Notes: generated from the letters alone by a model not told the origin. A stretch of DNA of 64,000 bases from Gordonia phthalatica (GCF_001305675.1 NZ_CP011853.1:1488001-1552000), one strand, 5' to 3'. Counted from the first letter of the stretch, positions 49,189-58,134 are shown. Translations and numbers: made by a program.

Positions 49189-51156
49189 GTGACCGAAACG
49201 GATGTGCAGGCACCGAAGCGGGCCCGTACCGGACTTTCCGCCATGCTGCTGCCCGAGCTTCGTGCGCTGGCAGGCGAGCTCGGCATCAAGGGCACCTCGG
49301 GCATGCGCAAGGGGGACCTGATCGACGTCATCCGAGCACATCAGCACGGCGGCGCAGCGAAGGCAGCAGCGCCGAAGGCGGAGAAGGCCGACAAGCCTGC
49401 GGTCGCGAAACAGCAGGAGACGAAGCCTGCGTCCAGCGAACCTGCAGGTGAGGCTCCCGCGGCCGCGAAGGTCGCCGAGAAGCCGACCGAACAGAAGACC
49501 ACCGCGCCGACGTCGGAGAAGAGCGCCGACGACGCCAAGGCCGACGCCGACACCAGGCGTGAAGGCACCGCCAACGCCGGTGGCCGTCAGAACCGCGAGC
49601 AGACCGCAGACGGCGAGGGCGGCGGCAACCGCCGCAACCGTCAGCGCAACCGCGACAACCAGAACCGCGACAACCAGAATCGCGATGACCAGCGCGCCCA
49701 AGGGCAGAACGACCAGGAGTCCGGCGACAAGTCGGGCGACGACAGCACCAAGACCCAGGGCAACCAGAACCGCGACAACCAGAACCAGGGCAACCAGGGT
49801 CAGGGCCGGAACAACCAGGGGCAGGGCAACCAGCAGAAGCAGGGCCAGAACCAGGGCGGCGGCCAGAACAACCAGAACCGCGACAACAACCGCGACGAGG
49901 ACGGAGAAGGCGGCGGCCGCCGGAGCGGACGTCGATTCCGCGAGCGTCGCCGCGGGCGTGACCGTGACGGCGGCAACCAGGGCGAACCCCAGGTCAACGA
50001 GGGTGACGTCCTGAAGCCGGTCGCCGGCATCCTCGACGTCCTCGACAACTACGCCTTCGTCCGCACCTCCGGATACCTGGCGGGCCCCGACGACGTTTAC
50101 GTCTCGATGAACCTGGTGCGCCGCAACGGACTCCGCCGCGGCGACGCGATCACCGGTGCCGTCAAGGTGCCGCGCGACGGCGACAACCCCAACAACCAGC
50201 GGCAGAAGTTCAACCCGCTGGTCCGCCTGGACACCGTCAACGGCACCGACGTCGAGGCCGCACGCAAGCGCCCCGACTTCACCAAGCTGACGCCGCTCTA
50301 CCCGAACCAGCGGCTGCGTCTGGAGACCACCGCCGAGCGACTGTCGACCCGCGTCATCGACCTGATCATGCCGATCGGCAAGGGCCAGCGCGCCCTCATC
50401 GTCTCGCCGCCGAAGGCCGGTAAGACGACGATCCTGCAGGACATCGCCAACGCGATCACCACCAACAACCCCGAATGCCACCTGATGGTGGTCCTGGTGG
50501 ACGAGCGTCCCGAAGAAGTCACCGACATGCAGCGCAGTGTGAAGGGCGAGGTCATCGCCTCCACCTTCGACCGCCCGCCGTCGGACCACACCAGCGTCGC
50601 CGAACTCGCCATCGAGCGGGCCAAGCGTCTCGTCGAGTCCGGCATGGACGTCGTGGTGCTCCTCGACTCGATCACCCGCCTCGGCCGCGCGTACAACAAC
50701 GCGTCGCCTGCGTCGGGCCGCATCCTGTCCGGTGGTGTCGACTCGCAGGCGCTGTACCCGCCGAAGCGGTTCCTCGGCGCCGCACGCAACATCGAGAACG
50801 GCGGCTCGCTGACCATCATCGCGTCCGCACTCGTCGAGACCGGCTCCACCGGCGACACCGTCATCTTCGAGGAGTTCAAGGGCACCGGCAACGCCGAGCT
50901 CAAGCTCGATCGCAAGATCTCCGAACGACGCGTCTTCCCGGCCGTCGACGTCAACCTTTCGAGCACCCGCAAGGATGAGCTCCTGCTCTCGCCCGACGAG
51001 TTCGCGATCGTCCACAAGCTGCGTCGACTCCTCTCGGGCCTCGACTCGCAGGCCGCCATCGACCTGCTGATCTCGCAGCTCAAGAAGACGCGCAGCAATG
51101 TCGAGTTTCTGATGCAGGTCAGCAAGAACGCACCGGGCGTGGCGGGGGACAACTGA
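49189..51156 (+). CDS. rho: Transcription termination factor Rho with Asn/Gln/Arg-rich insertion
   Basis: 655 residues, far longer than the 419 of E. coli Rho. Order: an N-terminal Rho-N (SAP-like) helix domain at about 15-52 (MLLPELRALAGELGIKG); a low-complexity, disordered stretch at about 55-265 that changes from Lys/Ala-rich to Asn/Gln/Arg/Asp-rich with a repeating RDNQN unit; the RNA-binding cold-shock-like domain from about 275 (GILDVLDNYAFVRTSGYLAG); and the hexameric ATPase with Walker A SPPKAGKTTIL (about 405), LVDERPEEVTDM and the Q-loop region. It terminates transcription. High-GC Actinobacteria typically carry such insertions. GTG at 49189 follows GAAAGGA. Confidence 0.95.
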   Translation: MTETDVQAPKRARTGLSAMLLPELRALAGELGIKGTSGMRKGDLIDVIRAHQHGGAAKAAAPKAEKADKPAVAKQQETKPASSEPAGEAPAAAKVAEKPTEQKTTAPTSEKSADDAKADADTRREGTANAGGRQNREQTADGEGGGNRRNRQRNRDNQNRDNQNRDDQRAQGQNDQESGDKSGDDSTKTQGNQNRDNQNQGNQGQGRNNQGQGNQQKQGQNQGGGQNNQNRDNNRDEDGEGGGRRSGRRFRERRRGRDRDGGNQGEPQVNEGDVLKPVAGILDVLDNYAFVRTSGYLAGPDDVYVSMNLVRRNGLRRGDAITGAVKVPRDGDNPNNQRQKFNPLVRLDTVNGTDVEAARKRPDFTKLTPLYPNQRLRLETTAERLSTRVIDLIMPIGKGQRALIVSPPKAGKTTILQDIANAITTNNPECHLMVVLVDERPEEVTDMQRSVKGEVIASTFDRPPSDHTSVAELAIERAKRLVESGMDVVVLLDSITRLGRAYNNASPASGRILSGGVDSQALYPPKRFLGAARNIENGGSLTIIASALVETGSTGDTVIFEEFKGTGNAELKLDRKISERRVFPAVDVNLSSTRKDELLLSPDEFAIVHKLRRLLSGLDSQAAIDLLISQLKKTRSNVEFLMQVSKNAPGVAGDN

Positions 51157-51172
51157 CACGGAGCGGCAGGTC

Positions 51173-51307
51173 GAGCCGATTCGCGAGGCGCTAGCCGAGA
51201 ATCGGTCGAGACCGCGTGAGAAGGGCTGGTAGGAGGATCGCCTCCTACCAGCCCTTTCTTGCTACGATTTCGACCGATTCTCGGCCTTCGGCCTCGTGAA
51301 TCGGCTC
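51173..51307. repeat. Long nested inverted repeat between rho and the CysJ-like gene
   Basis: An outer arm of 37 bases (51173-51209, starting GAGCCGATTC) pairs with 51270-51307 (ending GAATCGGCTC), with one or two unpaired bases and few mismatches. It encloses the terminator hairpin at 51221-51256. A further CTGAGCC-TCC-GGCTCAG hairpin follows at 51311-51327. Confidence 0.8.
51221..51260. terminator. Intrinsic terminator after rho
   Basis: A perfect 16-bp stem, AAGGGCTGGTAGGAGG (51221-51236) and its complement (51241-51256), loop ATCG, followed by TCTT. Serves rho, and possibly also the convergent CysJ-like gene. Confidence 0.85.
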
Positions 51308-51323
51308 AATCTGAGCCTCCGGC

Positions 51324-52508
51324 TCAGTACACGTCGCGGCGGTATTGGCCTGCTTCGCGCAGACGCTGCACCTCGGCGCGGGCGCCCTCCTCGTCGAAGT
51401 CGCCGTACTCGCGGATGATCGCGGTGAGCGTCTCGTCGACGTCGCGGGCCATCTGGGTGGCGTCGCCGCACACGTAGAGGATGGCGCCGTCGCGGATCCA
51501 GCTGTAGATCTCCTCGCCCTTGCCGCCCATCAGGTGCGAGACGTAGACCTTCTCGTCCTGCTCGCGGGAGAACGCGACATCGAGGCGGAGGTTGCCGTCG
51601 GCCTCCATCGCCCACATCTCGTCGCGGTACAGGAAGTCCTGATCGCGGTAGCGGGCGCCGTGGAAGAGCCAGTTGCGACCGTGGCCGTCGTCGTTCGAGC
51701 GCTCGTGGATGAACGCACGGAACGGGGCGATGCCGGTGCCGGGACCCACCATGATGATGTCGGTGTCGGGCTCCGGGAGTCGGAACGACTTGTTGGCCGT
51801 CACGTAGATGCCGACCGTGTCGCCCTCGTCGACGCGATCCGCGAGGTAGGTGGAGGCGGCGCCGCCGCGGTCGCGGCCGTCGGTCCAGCCCTCGGACGCG
51901 AGGTGGCGGACGGTGGCGGGAGTCAGGTGCAGGGTGCCGCTGTGCACCGACGGGGACGACGAGATGGAGTAGGTGCGGGCGGCGAGGGGACGCAGCTCGG
52001 AGAGGAACGCCTCCGGGGTCGGGGACCACGTGGGATCCAGATTCAGCAGGTCCAGCACGTCGCGTCCGCGGCACCAGGCGTCGAGCTCGGCGCGATCGCC
52101 GGCGAGGAGATCGGCGATCTTCGTGACGCCACGGGCGTTCGCCAGGTGATCGAGCAGGTACGGCGACGTCGAGGTGATCTCGAAGCCGTGGATCAGTGCG
52201 TTGGTGAGGGTGCGCTCGCCCTTGCGGTCGGCGATGACCGTGTCACCCGGGACACCGAGTCGGTCGATGATCGCCGCGACCAGGGCGGGTTCGTTGGCCG
52301 GCGTCACGTTGACCGCGTCGCCCGGCTCGTACTCCAGCCCCGAGCCTTCGATGTCGAGGATCAGGTGCCGGACCTCCTTCTCGCTCTCCGGCGCCGTCAG
52401 CAGCTCGTTGCGGATCACGGTGGCGGGGTAGGGGTTGCGGCGGGACCAGCGAGGACGTTTCGAAGCGCGTGATGCAGTGCGTTCTAGTGTCGGATTCGCA
52501 GTCGTCAT
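51324..52508 (-). CDS. Sulfite reductase flavoprotein-like FAD/NADPH reductase (CysJ-like, no flavodoxin domain)
   Basis: 394 residues matching the FAD- and NADPH-binding part of the CysJ/cytochrome P450 reductase family. FAD motif RTYSISSSPS (about residues 180-189), connecting domain LEYEPGDAVNVTPANEP near the start, NADPH motif MVGPGTGIAPFRAFIHER (about 254-271), YVCGDATQMARDV (about 343) and the family-typical end QYRRDVY are all seen. The flavodoxin-like FMN domain at the N-terminus of classic CysJ is absent; residues 1-30 are basic and without family resemblance. It presumably passes electrons from NADPH to a separate flavodoxin, ferredoxin or oxidase-type partner, unknown here. It is convergent with rho. 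Confidence 0.85.
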   Translation of the reverse strand: MTTANPTLERTASRASKRPRWSRRNPYPATVIRNELLTAPESEKEVRHLILDIEGSGLEYEPGDAVNVTPANEPALVAAIIDRLGVPGDTVIADRKGERTLTNALIHGFEITSTSPYLLDHLANARGVTKIADLLAGDRAELDAWCRGRDVLDLLNLDPTWSPTPEAFLSELRPLAARTYSISSSPSVHSGTLHLTPATVRHLASEGWTDGRDRGGAASTYLADRVDEGDTVGIYVTANKSFRLPEPDTDIIMVGPGTGIAPFRAFIHERSNDDGHGRNWLFHGARYRDQDFLYRDEMWAMEADGNLRLDVAFSREQDEKVYVSHLMGGKGEEIYSWIRDGAILYVCGDATQMARDVDETLTAIIREYGDFDEEGARAEVQRLREAGQYRRDVY

Positions 52509-52717
52509 TACTTCAGAGTAAGCCGCAGTCGCCCCAGTTCAGGAGGGGCGTCGCCGGAAAAGAGACCCGTCTCACTCTCTGTGACGGCCGTCCTGAGGTC
52601 GCCGATTGGTCCGAGACGGCCCGACTGTGGAATAATTCGTCGGTCAGTCCGGTTCCGGTTCACACCACTGAAAAAAGTCAGCGGTGACCCGGCGACCACG
52701 ATGAAGGGACCTCACAC

Positions 52718-52930
52718 ATGAAGCAGGGAATCCACCCGGATTACCACGTGACCACCGTCAACTGCGGTTGCGGCAACGAGTTCACCACCCGCAGCACCGC
52801 CAAGGGCGGCCACATCACCGTGGAAGTCTGCTCCAACTGCCACCCGTTCTACACCGGCAAGCAGAAGCTTCTGGACACCGGCGGCCGCGTCGCACGCTTC
52901 GAGAAGCGTTACGGCAAGCGCGTCAAGTAG
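52718..52930 (+). CDS. rpmE: 50S ribosomal protein L31
   Basis: 70 residues, full length. This is the zinc-binding form, with NCGCGNEF (residues 15-22) and CSNCHPFYTGKQKLLDTGGR. Actinobacteria usually have a second, Cys-less L31 that replaces it under zinc starvation; that copy is not here. Its location between rho and prfA is the standard actinobacterial order. ATG at 52718 is preceded by AAGGGA. Confidence 0.97.
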   Translation: MKQGIHPDYHVTTVNCGCGNEFTTRSTAKGGHITVEVCSNCHPFYTGKQKLLDTGGRVARFEKRYGKRVK

Positions 52931-53025
52931 CTCGCTTCAGGCGCCCGACACGAAACCTCGCCGGTTTCGCGTCGGGCGTCTGTCGTTTTGCTGTACCCGA
53001 TCCCGAGACGAAAGAGACCCACCAG

Positions 53026-54099
53026 GTGAGCACGCAGGAACCGTCCGCCATCGACGACATCCTCGCCGAACACGCCGGACTCCAGGACCAGCTGTCCGAT
53101 CCGTCGCTGCACGACGACCCCGCCAACGCGCGACGCGTCGGCAAACGGTTCGCCGAACTCGCCCCGGTCATGACCACGTACAGCAAGCTGACCGCCGCCC
53201 GCGACGACCTCGAAGCCGCTCGGGAGCTCGCCGAGGTCGACAGCTCGTTCGCCGAGGAGATCCCGGCCCTGGAGGCGACGGTCGCCGAACTCGACACCGT
53301 GCTCACCGACCTGCTGGCACCGCGCGACCCGCACGACTCCGACGACGTGGTGCTGGAGGTCAAGTCCGGCGCCGGCGGCGAGGAGTCCGCACTGTTCGCG
53401 TCCGACCTGGTCCGCATGTACCTCAAGTACTGCGAGAAGCACGGCTGGAAGGCCACCGTCCTCGGTGTCACCGAGTCCGACCTCGGCGGCTACAAGGACG
53501 CCACGCTGTCGATCAAGGCGCGTGAGACGGTGCGCGACGGCGTGTGGTCGCGGCTCAAGTTCGAGGGCGGCGTGCACCGCGTGCAGCGCGTGCCGGTCAC
53601 CGAATCGCAGGGACGCATCCACACCTCGGCGGCCGGCGTGCTGATCTACCCGGAACCGGACGAGGTGGAGGAGATCCACATCGACGAGTCCGACCTGCGC
53701 ATCGACGTCTACCGCAGCTCCGGCAAGGGCGGCCAGGGCGTCAACACCACCGACTCCGCCGTGCGCATCACCCACCTGCCGACGAACATCGTCGTCACCT
53801 GCCAGAACGAGCGCTCGCAGATCCAGAACAAGGCCCGCGCCATGCAGGTCCTCGCGGCACGACTGAAGGCCGCCGCCGAGGAGGCCGCCGACGCCGAGGC
53901 CGCCGAGGGGCGCCACGCGCAGATCCGCACCGTCGACCGCTCCGAGCGCATCCGCACCTACAACTTCCCGGAGAACCGGATCACCGACCACCGCATCGGA
54001 TACAAGGCCAACAACCTCGACTCCGTGCTGGGCGGCGAGATGGACGCGCTCCTGGACGCGCTCGTCGACGCCGACAAGCAGGCGCGTCTGCAGCAGTGA
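53026..54099 (+). CDS. prfA: Peptide chain release factor 1
   Basis: 357 residues. The catalytic GGQ motif is GKGGQGVNTTDSAVR (about residues 229-243); its Gln is methylated by PrmC, encoded next door. The stop-codon recognition region follows the pattern of RF1 (VPVTESQGRIHTSAA). It releases peptides at UAA and UAG. The GTG at 53026 has AGG close upstream. The stop overlaps the prmC start as GTGA. Confidence 0.95.
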   Translation: MSTQEPSAIDDILAEHAGLQDQLSDPSLHDDPANARRVGKRFAELAPVMTTYSKLTAARDDLEAARELAEVDSSFAEEIPALEATVAELDTVLTDLLAPRDPHDSDDVVLEVKSGAGGEESALFASDLVRMYLKYCEKHGWKATVLGVTESDLGGYKDATLSIKARETVRDGVWSRLKFEGGVHRVQRVPVTESQGRIHTSAAGVLIYPEPDEVEEIHIDESDLRIDVYRSSGKGGQGVNTTDSAVRITHLPTNIVVTCQNERSQIQNKARAMQVLAARLKAAAEEAADAEAAEGRHAQIRTVDRSERIRTYNFPENRITDHRIGYKANNLDSVLGGEMDALLDALVDADKQARLQQ

Positions 54100-55046
54100 C
54101 GTCCCGCATCTCGGCCGACGAACTGCGCCGGAGCGTCGCGCGGCGACTGGCCGATGCCGGACTGGACTCCGCGGGCGCCGAAGCCACCGAACTCGTCGCC
54201 CAGATCCTCGGCGTGGAGCCGGGGCGGCTGCTGCTGGTCGACGAGGTCGCCGACGCAGACGTCGCTCGGATCGGTGACGCGGTGGCCCGACGCGTCCGGC
54301 GTGAGCCGCTGCAGCACATCACGTCCCGCGCACATTTCGCCGGTCTGGAACTGGCGGTGGGGCCCGGGGTCTTCATCCCGCGGCCGGAGACCGAGCTGAT
54401 CGTCGAATGGGCCCTGACCCGGATCGCCGAGACGTCCTCGACGCGCACGGATCCGCTCACCGTGGTGGACCTGTGCTCGGGGAGCGGCGCGTTGGCACTG
54501 GCGATCGCGCACCACGCGCCGCGGACGACGCGGGTGATCGCGGTGGAGCTCTCAGCCACGGCGGGGGAGTACCTGCAGCGCAACATCGACGCCCTCCGCC
54601 TCGCCGACCGTGTGCGGCTGGTGCGCGGCGACGTCACCGACGCCGACACCGTCGGACCGATTCTGCGTGACGCCGACCTGGTGGTCAGCAACCCGCCGTA
54701 CGTCCCCGCGCAGTCCGAGGTGTCCCCGGAAGTCGCCTACGATCCGCCGGAGGCCGTGTTCTCGGGGGACTCGGGAATGGACCTCATCGACGCGCTCGCG
54801 CCGCTTCTGGCGCGACATCTTCCGCCGGGTGTGGCGGTCGCGATCGAGCACGACGACACCACGGCCGAGGCGGTGTGCGCCGCATTGACCGACACCGGGG
54901 AGTTCGATCGGGTGCGGTCGCACCTGGACCTGGCGCGACGACCGCGGTTCGTGAGCGCGGTTCGCCGTGATGATCGGTTGGGACACGGTCGCGACAGTGG
55001 GTCTGCGGCTTCCGGCGCCGACTGCGTGGAAGGATGGAAAGCGTGA
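54096..55046 (+). CDS. prmC: Release factor glutamine methyltransferase
   Basis: 316 residues. An N-terminal helical domain is followed by the S-adenosylmethionine fold: GVFIPRPETELIVEW, motif I VVDLCSGSGALALAIAHH and the catalytic NPPY in LVVSNPPYVPAQSEV (about residues 195-209). It methylates the GGQ glutamine of release factors. The C-terminus runs about 25 residues past the usual end (GHGRDSGSAASGADCVEGWKA) and overlaps the next gene by 13 bases. Confidence 0.93.
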   Translation: MTSRISADELRRSVARRLADAGLDSAGAEATELVAQILGVEPGRLLLVDEVADADVARIGDAVARRVRREPLQHITSRAHFAGLELAVGPGVFIPRPETELIVEWALTRIAETSSTRTDPLTVVDLCSGSGALALAIAHHAPRTTRVIAVELSATAGEYLQRNIDALRLADRVRLVRGDVTDADTVGPILRDADLVVSNPPYVPAQSEVSPEVAYDPPEAVFSGDSGMDLIDALAPLLARHLPPGVAVAIEHDDTTAEAVCAALTDTGEFDRVRSHLDLARRPRFVSAVRRDDRLGHGRDSGSAASGADCVEGWKA

Positions 55047-55702
55047 GCGCGGTATTCGATTGCAGTGACCCCGACGAGCGGGAAGCAGGCCTGCGGGCCG
55101 CGGTGGGCGCCGCCCGCGGCGGCCGCCTGGTGGTGATGCCGACCGACACCGTGTACGGCCTGGGCTGCGACGCCTTCGACAGCGAGGCGGTGTCCGCGCT
55201 GCTCGAGGCGAAGGGGCGCGGCCGCGACATGCCGGTTCCGGTGCTCGTCGGCTCCTGGCACACTGTCGACGGCCTCGTCCGCTACGTCTCGCCGCAGGCC
55301 CGCGAACTGGTGCAGGCGTTCTGGCCGGGCGGCCTCAGCCTGGTGGTGGAGCAGGCGCCGTCCCTCGCGTGGGACCTCGGCGACACCTCCGGCAGCGTGA
55401 TGATCCGCATGCCGCTGCATCCGGTCGCCATCGAACTGCTGCGCGAGGTGGGGCCGATGGCGGTCTCCAGCGCCAACATCTCCGGGCAGCCGCCCGCCAC
55501 GGTGGTCGGCGACGCGAAGACCATGCTCGCCGACAAGGTGGCCGTCTACCTGGACGGTGGGCCGGCGGATCATGCCGTCGCGTCGACGATCGTCGACCTG
55601 ACCGGCGAGACGCCGATCATCCTCCGCGAAGGCGCGATCCCCGCGGAGGACATCGCCGAAGTGCTCGACGTCGACGTCGCCGACCTCCGGAGGACCCCGT
55701 GA
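55034..55702 (+). CDS. L-threonylcarbamoyladenylate synthase (YrdC/Sua5 type)
   Basis: 222 residues of the single-domain YrdC type. Motifs: TDTVYGLGCDAFDSEAV, KGRGRDMPVPVLVGSW (the KxR-type nucleotide site), FWPGGLSLVVEQAP and the SxN-type AVSSANISGQPPAT. It makes threonylcarbamoyl-AMP from threonine, bicarbonate and ATP for the t6A modification of tRNAs reading ANN codons. It overlaps both neighbours (prmC by 13 bases; the next gene by GTGA), so it lies in the middle of a coupled operon. Confidence 0.92.
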   Translation: MESVSAVFDCSDPDEREAGLRAAVGAARGGRLVVMPTDTVYGLGCDAFDSEAVSALLEAKGRGRDMPVPVLVGSWHTVDGLVRYVSPQARELVQAFWPGGLSLVVEQAPSLAWDLGDTSGSVMIRMPLHPVAIELLREVGPMAVSSANISGQPPATVVGDAKTMLADKVAVYLDGGPADHAVASTIVDLTGETPIILREGAIPAEDIAEVLDVDVADLRRTP

Positions 55703-56961
55703 GCACCGAGTCCGGGATCGGCGGCTTCGTGAACCCGCTCGACGCCGACGCCGAGGTCGCCGCACTGCTGGCCCGCGAGGAGACCCGGCGCCGCGGCAGC
55801 CTGCAGATGGTGGCCGCCGAGTCGGCGTCGTCGCCCGCGGTCCGCGCGGCCGTCGGATCGATCTTCGCCGACAAGTACGCGGAGGGCTATCCCGGACGTC
55901 GCTACCACGGCGGCGTTGAGGTGGTCGACGACGTGGAGCAGCTGGCGATCGACCGCGCCCGGACCCTCTTCGGCGCGGAGTACGTCAACGTGCAGCCGCT
56001 GTCGTGGGCACTCGCCAACTTCGCCGTCTACGTCGCCTTCTCCCAGCCCGGCGACCAGGTGCTGTCGCTGAGCCTCAAGCACGGCGGACACCAGTCGCAC
56101 GGCTCGCGCGCCAACCTGTCGGGACGCTGGTTCGGGGTGCTGAACTACGGCGTCCGCCGCGACTCCGAACGCGTCGACTACGACCAGATCCGCGAGCTCG
56201 CCCTGCTTCACCGTCCCCGCATCCTGGTGGCCGGCGGCACGTCGTACTCGCGCGGCTGGGACTTCGCCGCGATGCGCGCGATCGCCGACGAGGCGGAGTG
56301 CATCCTCTGGGTGGACGCCGCGCACCTGGCCGGCCTCACCGCGGCCGGAATTCTCGAGTCGCCCGTCCCGTATGCGGACGTGGTCACCGTCGCCACCAAC
56401 AAGGTGATGCGCGGACCGCGCGGCGGCATGCTGCTGGCGCGCGCCGAGCACGCCGACTCGCTCTCGCGGGCCGTCTACCCGTTCCTGCAGGGTGCGCCTG
56501 CGATGCACGCGATCGCGGGCAAGGCCGTCGCCTTCGGCGAATGCCTGCGTCCCGAGTACACCGACTACGCGCACGCGGTCGCCGACAACGCCGCCACGCT
56601 GGCCGCCCAACTCGACGCCAGAGGTCTGCGGACCGTCTCCGGCGGCACCGACACCCACATCGGCGTGGTGGAGGTGTCCTCCCTGGGGATCAGCGGCCGC
56701 GAGGCGGCACGACGCCTCGCTGCCGGCCGGATCGTAGTCGACAAGGCGGTGACCCCGTTCGACGAGGCGCCGGTCGCAGAGGGCTCGGCCATCCGCTTCG
56801 GCAGTGCGGTCCTGGCGTCCGACGGCCTGCGGCCCGCGGATATGCCCCACATCGCCGACCTGATGATGCAGGCGATGACCACCGACGACCCCGCTCGCCA
56901 CGAGGCGATCGCTCGGGACGTGGCTGCGATCGGCGGCGACGGGCCGACAGGGGAGAGGTAG
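55699..56961 (+). CDS. Divergent serine hydroxymethyltransferase-family PLP enzyme
   Basis: 420 residues with clear SHMT architecture: MVAAESASSPAVRAAVGSIF (usual wording LIASENFxS), KYAEGYPGRRYHGGVEVVDD, the PLP Asp in LWVDAAHLAGL, and the PLP Lys in VTVATNKVMRGPRGGML. The usual TTTTHK before the Lys is ATNK, so the His next to the Lys is Asn. The substrate-carboxylate Arg is kept in GSAIRFGSA. These changes and the location in a translation/cell-wall operon make it likely a paralog rather than the main GlyA, perhaps acting on another beta-hydroxy amino acid. It starts at GTG 55699, coupled to the upstream gene. Confidence 0.82.
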   Translation: MSTESGIGGFVNPLDADAEVAALLAREETRRRGSLQMVAAESASSPAVRAAVGSIFADKYAEGYPGRRYHGGVEVVDDVEQLAIDRARTLFGAEYVNVQPLSWALANFAVYVAFSQPGDQVLSLSLKHGGHQSHGSRANLSGRWFGVLNYGVRRDSERVDYDQIRELALLHRPRILVAGGTSYSRGWDFAAMRAIADEAECILWVDAAHLAGLTAAGILESPVPYADVVTVATNKVMRGPRGGMLLARAEHADSLSRAVYPFLQGAPAMHAIAGKAVAFGECLRPEYTDYAHAVADNAATLAAQLDARGLRTVSGGTDTHIGVVEVSSLGISGREAARRLAAGRIVVDKAVTPFDEAPVAEGSAIRFGSAVLASDGLRPADMPHIADLMMQAMTTDDPARHEAIARDVAAIGGDGPTGER

Positions 56962-56963
56962 CG

Positions 56964-58121
56964 GTGCTGGGTTACGCGCTGGAGTCCTCCAGTGGCGGAG
57001 CCGGAGTGCCGCTGCGTGAGTTGGCGCTGGTCGGTCTGGCCGCCGCAGGCATCACCTACTTCATCACCGGCCTCGTCCGGGTGTCCGCGGTCCGGTTCGG
57101 CGCGGTCGCCGTGCCGCGGCAGCGGGACGTCCACGTGATCCCGACACCCCGTCTCGGCGGCGTCGGAATGTACATCGGCTTCGTCTGCGCGATCGGTCTC
57201 GCCGCGCAGCTCCCGGCGCTGAACCGCGGGTTCTCCTACACGCACGACATGCTGGCGGTCATCACCGCGGGTCTGGTGATCGTGCTGGTCGGCATCGTCG
57301 ACGACCGCTGGGGTCTGGACGCCCTCACGAAGTTCGTCGGCCAGCTGACCGCCGCGGGCGTCCTCGTCATCATGGGCGTCAGCTGGTACCTGCTGTACGT
57401 GCCGTTCGCCGACATCGGCACCGTGGTGCTCGATCCGCTGCAGGCAGGCCTGCTGACCGTCGCGATCACGGTCACCACCATCAACGCCATCAACTTCGTC
57501 GACGGGCTCGACGGCCTGGCCGCCGGGCTCGGCCTCATCGCCGCCGTCGCGATCTGCCTGTTCTCGCTGGGCCTGCTGCACGATCAGGGCGGCGACGTCA
57601 GCTACTACCCACCCGCACTGATCACCGCCGCGCTGGCCGGCGCCTGCGCGGGCTTCCTGCCGCACAACTTCTCGCCCGCCCGGATCTTCATGGGCGACTC
57701 CGGAGCCATGCTGATCGGCCTGATGCTCGCCGCGGCGTCGACGAGTGCGTCGGGCCGCGTGGCCCGCAGCGCGTACGGTCCGGCCGACATGTTCACCCTG
57801 CTGTCGCCGCTGATCCTGGTCGCGGCGGTCATGTTCATCCCGATGCTCGACATGATCATGGCGGTGATCCGTCGCACCCGCGCGGGTGTCGGCTTCTACA
57901 CCCCGGACAAGATGCATCTGCACCATCGGCTGCTGGAACTGGGGCACTCGCAGCGCCGTGTCGCCCTGCTCATCTACCTGTGGGTGGGCGTCCTGGCGTT
58001 CACGGTGGCCCTCGGGACGCTGTTCCCGATCACCGTGGTCCTGCCGGTGGGTGCCGTCGGCCTCCTGGTGGCCCTGGTGGCGACCTTCGCCCCGCGCATC
58101 CGTCGCCGGTTGGCCCGATAG
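56964..58121 (+). CDS. wecA: Polyprenyl-phosphate GlcNAc-1-phosphate transferase
   Basis: 385 residues with about 10-11 membrane segments. The family's cytoplasmic motifs are present: PTPRLGGVGMY, VGIVDDRWGLD (Mg2+ Asp pair), TTINAINFVDGLDGLAAGLG, RIFMGDSGAMLIG, and the HIHH-type MHLHHRLLELGHSQRR. In mycolata this enzyme (Rv1302 type, also called Rfe) starts the arabinogalactan linker by moving GlcNAc-1-P to decaprenyl phosphate. GTG at 56964 follows GGGGAGAGG and sits two bases after the SHMT-like stop. It precedes atpI as in M. tuberculosis. Confidence 0.93.
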   Translation: MLGYALESSSGGAGVPLRELALVGLAAAGITYFITGLVRVSAVRFGAVAVPRQRDVHVIPTPRLGGVGMYIGFVCAIGLAAQLPALNRGFSYTHDMLAVITAGLVIVLVGIVDDRWGLDALTKFVGQLTAAGVLVIMGVSWYLLYVPFADIGTVVLDPLQAGLLTVAITVTTINAINFVDGLDGLAAGLGLIAAVAICLFSLGLLHDQGGDVSYYPPALITAALAGACAGFLPHNFSPARIFMGDSGAMLIGLMLAAASTSASGRVARSAYGPADMFTLLSPLILVAAVMFIPMLDMIMAVIRRTRAGVGFYTPDKMHLHHRLLELGHSQRRVALLIYLWVGVLAFTVALGTLFPITVVLPVGAVGLLVALVATFAPRIRRRLAR

Positions 58122-58134
58122 CGTGCTCCGTCGC

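Noticed and set aside
49638..49900. Short direct repeats that could suggest a CRISPR array
   Set aside because: The units are in-frame RDNQN-type codon repeats inside rho with no spacers of constant length; no cas genes are present.
48520..51159. An 879-codon minus-strand open frame opposite thrB and rho
   Set aside because: Antisense shadow; thrB and rho are unambiguous, and the Val/Leu-rich middle simply mirrors the Asn/Gln repeats of Rho.
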